DNA from: Odobenus rosmarus divergens
Taxonomy: Eukaryota; Chordata; Mammalia; Carnivora; Odobenidae
Direction: 5' to 3'
Length of the DNA stretch: 64,000 nucleotides
Assembly: GCF_000321225.1 (NCBI RefSeq)
Contig: NW_004450479.1
Coordinates: 1,827,019-1,891,018 of the forward strand
Numbering within the stretch: the first letter of the stretch is position 1; each line of letters starts with the position of its first letter. The translations under genes and the position numbers were made by a program. Shown piece after piece: positions 53,301 to 61,412 of this stretch. Under the pieces are notes generated by a model. It did no database searches. It saw only the letters and a program-made list of their open reading frames with translations, and had not been told where the DNA came from.

Positions 53301-56300
53301 CCTCCCGCCACACTTGCAAGCCACGCTCCCTGGGCCTCCCTCACCTCGGCTGAAGCAAAGGGAATGGCCTCATGGGTGAGACTGTTCTTGGTGTCTCGAA
53401 ACCACACACACATGTGGGGGGCGGACAGAGAGGCAGGCAGTTGCAAAATGAATAAACAACCAGTGTATCCCGAGCCGTGGGTGGGCTCCCAGCTCTCCCA
53501 TCCTCTGGCCTGGCCCCGAGCCCCTGCCGTGCCCGCACAGGGGTCTCTGGCCCCGCATGCAGGCGTTGGCAGGGTGGCTGGGGCATGGGGTGTGTCACCT
53601 GCTGGACAGCAGCAGGAAGTGAAGGACCAAAGGCCTCGTCTTCAGGGTCACCACCTGCAGCACAGGCTGCGAGCACGAGCGCCCGGGTCAGGGCGGGGCA
53701 TCATGGGATAGCAGAGCTGCCAGCATGGCTGGGGGCGGTGGGGTCTGTGGGGGAGACAAGCCTTGGCTCTAATCTGGGCAAATCGAGACAGAGGTGGAAG
53801 GACACGGCGACTCTCGCTTTGTCATTGCCGTCAGCATGTACCCCGGCCTGAAGGGGCCCAGGAAACACAGAGGTGGCCGTGTTGGGGCCTCAGGTGTGGT
53901 GGGGGGATAGATACGGATGACTGTTTTATTCCTAAGATAATTCAAAAATACAGTGACGTTCTCAAGCACCTGCAAGGAGCCGTCGGCCTGGAGCCGCCCG
54001 TGCTGGGGCTGGGCGGCCTCTCCTGCACAAGGTCACCTCCAAGGTCGGTGACTCCCCAGGACGGGTGCTCGGACAGAGGCAAGAGAAGGAGCCACAGAGA
54101 CAACTGGCCGTGAGGAGCACGGCCACGCAATGACGGGACACAGATGAAGCCACGTGGGAAGTGACAAAATCGCAGCAAGGCCAGGCTGGTAGGTAGGGGT
54201 AGGAGGACTGAGCCGCTTTCCCTGTCCATCTAGTGGCAAGACCACGACCCCCACGACCAGCGTCTCGGGAACCCAGACCTGACAGACTGTCCATGTGCGG
54301 CGGCAACACAGCGGGCCCTCGAGAGAAGAGCCCGCTGCCAGCCCAGCTCCCGCCCAGGCCCCGGAAGACTGGCCTGCGGGGCAGTGGCTGTGCCCACCCG
54401 ACGGGCAGCAGGCAGAGCCGGCCAGCCGCACCAGCTCAGCCCCGAGAGCGCTTCTGTTGGCCCCGCGCGGGCTGGGCGAGCGTCCTCAGCCTCCACCATC
54501 CAGACGCACCCGCGTGCCGCGGCGCTCCCCTCGCCCACAGGGACTTAGTCTGGGCACAAAGAGCACAGAACGCAGGTCCCCACCAACAGCGGGTCCTTTC
54601 CCAGCCATGCAGGCTGCGAGCCAAGGGTGAGGGTGGGGCAGGTGCGTGTCTCAGGCGGGCTGTGGCCCCTGACGTGGAAGCGCTTCACGGCAACTGGGGG
54701 AAGGAAGTCGGCTGGCTTATGGTTTGGGGACCCTGAAGGCGGCCTGGGGGGAGCCACCCCCAAGGGGAACGCGGGTGGCTGGGCCCGGCAGCCTGGGGCT
54801 GCGCCGCTCCCAGAGAGGACCCACCTCTGGTTGTTGGCAGCATGTCCGAGAGCCCCTGCCAAGCAGTCACCATCTCTGGGTTCTTTTCCAAATCCGCGAA
54901 GTTCTTCCAGACTCTGATGGCGCCATCATCTTGGGGAGAGAGGGAAGGAGGTGAGAACACAGGCCTGGCTGCTGGGGCCCACGGGGGAAGCCCCCTCCGT
55001 GACAGGTGACAGGGCCACGAGACAGGAGACCATGTGGGTCTCCCGCGAGGGCCCCATGTTGGAGCAGTGGGGACGGTTCCTGGGAGGCCCATCTCTACTG
55101 GGCATCCTCAGACTCCCATCTGGGCCGCCGGGGAAGCTGCAGCGGGGGCGCAGTGGGACCTGCTGCCATCCTTGACCTCTGACCCCAGCTGGCCCCTTCC
55201 TGCATCTGCTCCACACAGCTGGGCCCTTAGCTGGTGGCCCCACAGGCCCCTCACATCAGGAGGCGGGCTGGCTGCCCCTCCCTGCCTGACAGCACAGGGC
55301 CCTTGCGCTCTTCTGCGAGCCTGTGTGGCATGAGCATACAGCCCCACCCCGTGCCCTTCCTCCTGGCGCTGCTCACACCCCACCCGAGACCCTGCGCTCT
55401 GACTCACTAGCCCCTCACCTGTGGCCCTCAGAGGCGACTCCCGCCTGGGGGATGACCGCTCGCCTCATAGCAGAGGGAGGACGAGGTCCCTCGGACGTCC
55501 ACTGGGCTGCGTCCCTGCCTACACCTGTCCTGCCCCTGGTCTCTGTGACCGTGAATTTCCCTGCTCTGGAACCCAAGCCCTCAATCTCCTCCACCAGGAC
55601 CCCCTGGGGACCACTCCTGTGCCCACTGTGCCGGGAAATCACCCTCTCTCACCTCCTTGGCACTCGGAGGTGCTCAGTGTGACCTGTTCTACAACCTCCA
55701 CTGAGCCGCCCTGGCTCCCCGCCCACCGCCCCGGGTGCTTTCTGCTCCTTCACCCTCATGCCCGCAGCAGAAGAACTGCTGTGGCTTGACTTCATCTGGT
55801 CCTGAAGTGGCGCTGCCTGGGAGAGAGGCCGCCAGCAGGACCTTTCCCCACGGGCACACCCTTCACAGCGGGGCCCAGGAACACGCTGAAGGAAGCGGGA
55901 GGCAGCTCCCAGTGCAGTCAGCTCCACTGTGTCGATGGCTCAGAAGCTCAGGCCTAACGCAGGCCAGGCCAGGGACATGCCCAGCATAGGACAGGGACAG
56001 GGCAGGCCCAGGCCAGGCCAGGCCAGGGACAGGCCCAGGACAGGACAGGGACATGCCCATGATAGCACAGGCCCAGGCCAGGCCAGGCCAGGGCAGGGCA
56101 GGTCATGATGGGGACATGCCCAGGACAAGATGGGGATAGGACTGGGGTAACGTGGGGAGCCAGCCTGCAGTCTACCGTGGACTTCCTCTCCCTCTTGCCT
56201 CGTGTGCCCCCTTCTCCCTGCCAGCCGATCCTACCCCTGGCCTGTCATCCCTGAAGGAGGTGCAGTCAGACCAACAGTGACTTCTCATCACCCACAAACA

Positions 56301-59300
56301 GTGAGGTCGAGTCTTCAAACAGCTAAAGGAGATGGCGGTAACCTGGGGTGGCTCACTGGGAAGCCTACTGCGGGAAAGGGTGAAGTGGTGACATTTTAGA
56401 CCCAGAAAGCAAGCGTGAGGCCCAGTACCGGCAGCGGCCCACCCGGAGGCAGGAGCCTGGCCTGAAGAGGAGCCGGACACACGGTGGCACAGCTGGCAGT
56501 GAGGGCTGGAGACCCTGTGGGAGCCGAGGCGGGGCCTCCTCCCTCTTCCTCCGCGCGCCGGGACCCCCCACCCCCACCCCGGCCTCGCCTCCAAGGGCAT
56601 CACACGGGCCACAAAGCTGATAGGGCCTTTTCTGGTCAGGGGAGGACCGGGCCCCAGAGGAGGCACTGGTCCCTGGACACCAACGGGCACTGGTCACCTG
56701 CTTGCCCCGCTGTCTGTGGGTGAAGCCCGTTCCTTTGGAAATCTCCCACCTCTTCGGTGACGGCGGCCTTCACCGTGAGCAGTGTCCTTTGCCAGAGGAA
56801 CAATCAGGGCTGTGCATGAAGACATGCCGGGGTCTCTGTACTGGGTTTGGGGCCCGGGGCCTCAGCCCCGCAAACCCCACTCACCTGTGGCTGTGAGCAG
56901 CAGTGAGCAGTCCTGGCCATTCAGGTACTCCATGGCGGTGACCCTGGTGTACCGAGGGTTTCCGTTGTGAAAGTAATCCAGCTTCTCCCCTTTCTCCCAG
57001 TCCCAAAAACTTCGGGGAAGGAGAGAGTAAGGTCAGTTGTCAGGGAAATACAAACAAAAGCCACAGGGCGATCCCCCCTCACACCTGCCAGGGTGGCCAC
57101 TCCCAAACCCACGGAGAGCCACGAGCTCCAGCAGGGTGTGGACAAACAGCCCACGTGCTGCACGGCTGCTGGGCATCAGCACGGGGTTCCCCAGGCGGTC
57201 AGTCTGGGGGTGCCACGGGGCCCAAGGTCCCACTGCTGGGTGTACTGAGACATCTGTCCGCCCACATTCATCACAGCCTGGCTCACAGCTACCAATGGGG
57301 GGACGGCCATGATAATAACATGGGCACAAAGCGACAGAGAGGACGTAGCGCTGTGTCTGGGAGATACTGAGCAAATGAACAATATTGTGTACCATTGTTA
57401 TAATTTTAATCATTAAGAATCATGACTGTCTACGAATCTTTAATAAAAATTTGTTTCTACTTTAAAGGGAGCTGTTAAAAATATAAACAGATGGGTGGCA
57501 CGGAGTAAATTAGAATCTGAGAAAAAATTTAGCTCCTTTGGTATCAAACAAAAGCTACTAGAGGGCAGATCTCAAAGACTCTGTTCTCTGTCGTGATTTA
57601 CTTTGTTGCTTCCTTTTCTAACAAAATCAAATCAAATAAATCATCAAGGTAGACTTTATTCTATTTTATGTTTTGCCTTCCTCTAAGTTAAAAGTAGCCA
57701 TATGTTTTAGAAAATAAAAAATAAAAATTGACCATATGAACATATTGAAAAAACAAATGTGGAAATGACCCCCGTGTCCATTGCTGCACGGATGTAGAGT
57801 GTGGACGCACGGGGCTGTCACCTGGCCTTCACAGGGGGACATTCTGACACCTGCCACAACGTGGATGGACCTCGATGGCACTGTGCTCAGTGGGAGGGGC
57901 CAGACAAGGGCAGTTGAGGTCCCTGGGGTCTCCGACCAGAGACAGACAGCAGATGGTGGGCATGGGGGCCGGGGGAGCAGAAGGCGGGGTTCGGGACTAA
58001 TGGGGACGGAGTTTCGGTTTTACAAGACGGAAACAGTTCTGGAGGCGGGTGGTGGTGGTGGCTGCACGGCAGCGTGAATGCGCCTGGTGCCCCGAGCTGC
58101 GCACTTACGGTTATGGCGCGAAATTTTATGTGCATTTTGCCAGGATAAAGAAAAGAGGAATAACTGAGGTAAGAACACCCCTGAGCTCCTCCCCCATGAA
58201 GTGGATATGTTCTCCATGGCAAAAGGGCCATGCTTACTATAAATTAAACTTGGTGTCTTATTGTTATGTTTCTTTACAGGTGGTTAACAAAAAGAGTGAA
58301 GCCCTCGTAGGTGCGTCTCCATCGTGGTGTGGTTTGGAGGAGCCCACCATGTGCGCTGTCACCACCCTGCCCATTTCTCCGTGGGTTCTTGAGCCCTGCC
58401 CCCTGCAGCACCCCAAAGGGCTCGCGGCGAGTGGCTGTTACCAGCTGAGACACAAGCGCCCGGCGTACCAGATGCTGTCTTTATCAGCCACGGCCACACA
58501 CGGTGTAAAGGGGTGGAACTTGACCACGGAGGGGACGCCGGGATTCCTGTTCAGAAATATCTGGTCATCCAGTTTTGCGATACCTGCCCAAAGAGACACA
58601 CAGTGATGGACCTCAACGTATGGCACCCAGGATGATGTCACGCTACCAGGGCTGAAGCTGCATCTCCTGTCTGGGGACCTGGGAGGGCACCAGGGACACA
58701 CAGGCCAAGCAGGGGTGGGACGAAGGCCTGGCTCCCTGACTGCAGGGTCCCCCCGCCCCCAGCTCCCAGCATGAGGCGGACACGCGGCAGGTTTTCAGTC
58801 AGTGCTTATCAACTCCTACGTGGAACGATGCATGAGCGAGCTCAGAGAAGCGCAGTGAGGTGGGAGCTTATGAGGAAAGCAGAAGGGCCGCCATTTCTAA
58901 CTGAGCTCCAGGCGGCAGCATTGGCCACGCACGCAGCCAGACTCCTGGTGGGCCCCTCAGGAGGGTGGTCCCTAATCGCCACAGATCACAGGGCAGCTGA
59001 ATGGGGATTTACTCACTGGGCCCCAAACGCCAGCAGCAGGAAAGAAGCCCCTCGGGGCTCTGAAGGAGGTTGTTTTAGAAAAACAATTAAAAGAGGCTAA
59101 AAAGGCCGAGACCAAGACAGGGTTAGGCGTGTTTTTGGTGACTCATATGTGGCTGATTCAGAGCAGCAGGGGTGCGGGGCCCTGCAGCATCTTGGCCTCC
59201 GGCACAGGCCTGGCCCCTGGGTATCCTGGGGGGTGCTGGCGCTGGCGCTGGCCTCATGATGATTTCAGTCCTTCACGCCCGCCCCATCCCCGTTAAAACA

Positions 59301-61412
59301 GCGAACACTGAAAAGCACCTGATAACAAGGTTGAGGGCAGTGTAACAGCTGCAAAAAGGCCCCAGAGGCTGTGTCCGCGGCGGCGGCACGCTCTTACCAG
59401 AGAGCCCCTCACCTTTGGCCGCGGGTTTCTGGGGAGGGGCCCAGACTGCGGGCTGCTGGGAGACACTGGGGACACTGTGCGTATGTGACAACACGGTTCT
59501 GCCGGGGCGAGGCTGGGCGCAGGTCGCCTGGCTAATCTACGGGCACCATTCCTCTTCCTCATCGGTGCACAGTGGCTCTCAGAAAGAACAGTGCACACCG
59601 ACAGTGTGCAGGTGGCTGAGCAGGACAGTGGTGTCACCAGGGTTCCCTTCTCTGGGGGCCGGGTCCACCACACGGACCTCTCCATCTCCAAGTCCTACTG
59701 GCTGACGTCTCCAGCGGCTGCGTCCAGGAGTTCCCCTGTGTTCTAATGAGGAGGTGTCTTTTTCCCACAAAGACTAGAAAAGAGAACCTCTGATCCTGGT
59801 TTACAAAGATAGTTACTTGTTTTTGTCCAGAGAACCCAGTTGTTTCTTGAGAACCCCCAGCTCCGGTCAGGCCCCCAGCTCTGAGTGTGGCTTCCCCGTT
59901 GGGGCCAGTCAGTCTCCAGAGGTCTAACCATGGGCGGCAGACTCGGCTTCCCCGGGGCCCGGAGAACCAGGGTCCTGAGGAACAGCAGACCTTGGAGAAA
60001 ACAGCCTCCCAATGCCCTAATTCCCAGAGCACCCGGCAAGCTCTGGCGGCTCTGTTCTCTCCTGGAGAGAAGAACGTCGTGGGGCGCGGCAGGCCCTGGC
60101 TGCGCACGTGCGCGTGGTGACTGCTGGGGTGGCAGGTGCCGAGTTCCGAACACTGGAGTGCTTCAAATCTAGCTGCCGACAGCCCCTTCATGGAGGCACA
60201 GAGTTATGAATGGCCAAGATTAGTTTATAGCAGAAGTGACTGTCCACGCTAATGACACACGGCCCCAAGGCAATTCACGGGAGAGCGCGGGACACAGGGC
60301 AGCGGAAGCGGCCCCTAGCGCAGCCACCTGTGTGCTGAGGGCCACGGGATGTGCTGGCCGTGGCTGTGTGGCCAAGTGTGTCTGAGGGACAGCCTGTCTC
60401 ATGGGCCCTCAGCCCCGAGTTGAAAAAGGAACCCGTCACAATCACCACAATTTTAGAGGACAGAAAGGCAAGGTCAAAACAGTCAATCGATAGAATGGCT
60501 GAGAGCCCGTGACTTCCCGCTCTGTGTGGGGCCTGGGCAGCTTCGTCCACCGTCTGGTCGGCCCAGTGACTAGGGCCGCGCTGGCTCCCCAGAAGATGTA
60601 AGCACACCCCACGTCTCTGTGCACCCAGAACCGTGGGACCGTGTCAGCCACGGGCGGGAGCCGGACCTTTATGGCTGCCCATCCCCCGGAGAGGGAGAGG
60701 CTGACTGGCGTGCCGCCCCTGTACCCATCCCAATCACACGATGGAGGCCTGAGGCCGCCCCGGCCCCCCGCCTTATGCCCAGGGCGGGCAGCCCAGCCCT
60801 GCCAGCAGCCCCTCTGTGGCCGCTTCAGCGCAGGTGAGGCTGGGGGCATGCAGCGGGGGCGGTTTGGCATCTCTTGGCAAATCTGGTAAAAGGTTTGGTA
60901 AAATGTGACTCAAATACAGCTTTGGTTGACAGAGAGTGATTATCCTGGGGACAGGTGGGGGCCAGCTGGACACAGCAGGGTGTCTTTGTCCCCAGAAAGA
61001 GCACAGGCCCAGGGGGTAGGGAGGTTTGCTCCTTCCGCTCTGGAAATGGCAAAATGCACAAGCCATGGGCCGTGGGAGGCTGCCAGCCAGCCAGGGCTTC
61101 CCTTGGGAGGGAATGGCAGAGGGCTTTGGGGGGCTCCTGCGGCCCAGGGCGCGCCTCCAGCCTCAGGACTCCCACCTTTCTGCTGCTCCTCGAGGAGGGC
61201 CTGTGCCCCACCTGCGCCCTGCCTGCAACCCGCACCATGGTTGGCGGGCGCCTGCCCCACCGAGGGCCCTCGGAAGCTCTCTCCCTCGCGAATCGGGGCG
61301 GCTTACCCTTCTGGATGAGCTGTCGCGCCTGCTGTCTGACCCGCGTGTTGCGAAGAAATCGCCACTCCCGTTCCTTGCGGATCTGACTCTCCAGGTCATG
61401 TTCTTCCGGGAT
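38242..61412 (-). CDS. RPTOR: RPTOR (raptor), last ten coding exons, partial
   Basis: Join of 61412-61307, 58583-58469, 57009-56885, 54929-54825, 43475-43369, 41952-41825, 40467-40381, 39487-39371, 39026-38897 and 38310-38242: 1089 bases, 362 residues plus TAG, with every junction in frame. Human raptor has 1335 residues, so this should be about residues 974-1335; with a human-like 34-exon gene these are exons 25-34. Raptor is the mTORC1 scaffold: it binds TOS motifs of S6K and 4E-BP1 and docks on Rag GTPases at lysosomes. The exons encode the linker helix (IPEEHDLESQIRKEREWRFL) and the seven-bladed WD40 propeller, with recognisable blade motifs such as VRIVRIWDTD, IRVYDRRM and VRFFDPRM. The protein ends VEKRTR (human VEKRVR). 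The preceding human exon (ending near QPVMK) is not found up to 64000. Confidence 0.97.
38311..38896 (-). other. RPTOR: RPTOR last intron
   Basis: 586 bases. Its donor is GTCTGTG, a poor match at +3 and +4, yet the phase on both sides requires this junction. Nothing else is recognised in it. Confidence 0.75.
38897..39026 (-). CDS. RPTOR: RPTOR exon, residues about 1270-1313
   Basis: Acceptor CTATGTGCAG. It completes TG|C and encodes CGSMNQFTAVYSGNGELINH, then IKYYDGFMGQRVGAISCLAF and HPHW. Human has SVNQFTAIYNSSGELINN here. Ends TGG|GTCTGT in phase 0. Confidence 0.95.
39027..39370 (-). other. RPTOR: RPTOR intron
   Basis: 344 bases between GTAGGTGCC and TATGTGCAG. No other content. Confidence 0.8.
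39371..39487 (-). CDS. RPTOR: RPTOR exon, residues about 1231-1269
   Basis: Acceptor TTCCCGGCAG. It completes AG|T and encodes SVNGDVRFFDPRMPESVNVL, then QIVKGLTALDIHPQANLIA; ends TG|GTAGGTG. WD40 blade. Confidence 0.96.
39488..40380 (-). other. RPTOR: RPTOR intron
   Basis: 893 bases. A GGAGGCGGG unit is repeated about four times at 39830-39862. An AT-rich block at about 39930-40090 and another at 40270-40380 (touching the donor) contrast with the GC-rich surroundings. Confidence 0.75.
39830..39862. repeat. (GGAGGCGGG) short tandem repeat
   Basis: About four copies of a nine-base G-rich unit, a good G-quadruplex candidate on the + strand, which is the template strand for RPTOR. Confidence 0.85.
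40381..40467 (-). CDS. RPTOR: RPTOR exon, residues about 1202-1230
   Basis: Acceptor GCCCCTGCAG. It completes TG|C and encodes CRVMTYREHTAWVVKAYLQK, then HPEGHIMSV and AG; donor GAG|GTAATGA. Human reads KASLQKRPDGHIVSV. Confidence 0.95.
40468..41824 (-). other. RPTOR: RPTOR intron
   Basis: 1357 bases of GC-rich unique sequence, with no gene or clear repeat seen. Confidence 0.75.
41825..41952 (-). CDS. RPTOR: RPTOR exon, residues about 1160-1201
   Basis: Acceptor CGGCCCCAG, then DIPTGADSCVTSLSCDSHRS, LIVAGLGDGSIRVYDRRMAL, SE and TG; donor TG|GTAATCC. Identical to the human peptide as I recall it. Confidence 0.97.
41953..43368 (-). other. RPTOR: RPTOR intron with an AT-rich block
   Basis: 1416 bases. 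The part next to the donor (about 43030-43240) is markedly AT-rich, with several homeodomain-type TAATT cores and an octamer-like GTTTGCAT. A smaller AT-rich patch lies at 42170-42260. Confidence 0.7.
43030..43240. promoter_or_regulatory. candidate intronic enhancer: homeodomain-site cluster
   Basis: Within about 210 bases: TGATTAAAA, TAATT at 43076-43080, 43148-43152 and 43161-43165, GCTTAATC near 43179, and GTTTGCAT near 43132. The flanks are GC-rich. Low-GC, motif-dense islands in introns are often conserved enhancers, but conservation cannot be checked here. Confidence 0.35.
43369..43475 (-). CDS. RPTOR: RPTOR exon, residues about 1124-1159
   Basis: Acceptor TCTCTCCAG. It completes G|GA and encodes GAGMVVDWEQETGLLMSSGD, then VRIVRIWDTDREMKVQ; donor CAG|GTAACC in phase 0. 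Identical to human as recalled. Confidence 0.97.
44850..45045 (+). repeat. LINE-1 3' end with A-rich tail
   Basis: GAATGTTCTGGAACTAGCTG, GGTTGCACATTACAACTGCA, then GTGAAGTTTACCTCAACAAT and an A run of about 17 followed by AAAGAAAGG units. This is the usual end of an L1MB-type 3'UTR in sense orientation on the +. Confidence 0.85.
47330..48012. repeat. 43-bp minisatellite, about 16 units
   Basis: Sixteen units based on GACCCAGGGACCCTCGGCCA, GCCCGCAGGGCACATCCCCT and CGG. Units alternate in GACCC/GGCCC start and in a GATCTGAGG or GACCTGAGG variant, suggesting higher-order structure. It is free of stops on both strands, so long frames (over 230 codons) cover it. 43 is one more than a multiple of three, so those frames cycle through all three translations. 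It is non-coding. Confidence 0.95.
54825..54929 (-). CDS. RPTOR: RPTOR exon, residues about 1089-1123
   Basis: Acceptor TCTCTCCCCAAG. It completes G|AT and encodes DDGAIRVWKNFADLEKNPEM, then VTAWQGLSDMLPTTR and a split G; donor AGAG|GTGGGTCC. Identical to human as recalled. A WD40 repeat with its IRVWKN strand is evident. Confidence 0.97.
54930..56884 (-). other. RPTOR: RPTOR intron with GGCCA-rich repeat
   Basis: 1955 bases. A low-complexity array at about 55966-56118 is the only notable content. Confidence 0.75.
55966..56118. repeat. GGCCA/GGACA low-complexity minisatellite
   Basis: AGGCCAGGCCAGG, GGACAGGGACA and GGGACATGCCCA units are shuffled over about 150 bases with 5-10-base periodicity and two longer near-repeats. 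Non-coding. Confidence 0.85.
56885..57009 (-). CDS. RPTOR: RPTOR exon, residues about 1047-1088
   Basis: Acceptor TTCCCCGAAG. It completes TG|T and encodes CFWDWEKGEKLDYFHNGNPR, then YTRVTAMEYLNGQDCSLLLT and AT; donor ACAG|GTGAGT. Identical to human as recalled. Confidence 0.97.
57010..58468 (-). other. RPTOR: RPTOR intron, mostly LINE-1
   Basis: 1459 bases, largely filled by a sense (+) LINE-1 fragment. On the +, GAG|GTAAGA at 58169 and TTTCTTTACAG ending at 58279 look like a 111-base intron on the antisense strand, without other support. Confidence 0.75.
57030..58160 (+). repeat. LINE-1 3' region, sense on +
   Basis: GGGAAATACAAACAAAAGCC, CTCACACCTGCCAGGGTGGC, CACTGCTGGGTGTACTGAGA, then ACAACGTGGATGGACCTCGA follow the 3' part of L1 ORF2 and its 3'UTR. 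An AT-rich stretch (57400-57750) interrupts the match. Decayed and non-coding. Confidence 0.75.
58469..58583 (-). CDS. RPTOR: RPTOR exon, residues about 1009-1046
   Basis: Acceptor TTTGGGCAG. It completes G|GT and encodes GIAKLDDQIFLNRNPGVPSV, then VKFHPFTPCVAVADKDSI and TG; donor TG|GTACGCC. Human has GITRLDDQ and PCIAVAD. First blade of the propeller. Confidence 0.96.
58584..61306 (-). other. RPTOR: RPTOR intron
   Basis: 2723 bases of unique GC-rich sequence with no gene recognised. Frames up to 185 codons (59634-60191, minus) show no similarity. Confidence 0.75.
61307..61412 (-). CDS. RPTOR: RPTOR exon, residues about 974-1008
   Basis: Acceptor ATTGTTGAAG, then IPEEHDLESQIRKEREWRFL, RNTRVRQQARQLIQK and a split G; donor AAGG|GTAAGC. 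Human has RNSRVRRQAQQVIQKG. It is the charged helix before the WD40 domain. The acceptor could also be three bases away (AAG before ATC); phase and protein favour the one given. Confidence 0.94.

Larger units (their letters stand above)
43476..54824 (-). other. RPTOR: large RPTOR intron (11.3 kb)
   Basis: It holds LINE-like remnant text around 43940-44700, a sense-oriented L1 3' end at 44850-45045, a 43-bp minisatellite at 47330-48012, and GT-rich simple sequence near 52098-52130. No nested gene is recognised: the open frames near 51760-52360 (+) have no similarity that I can name. Confidence 0.7.
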
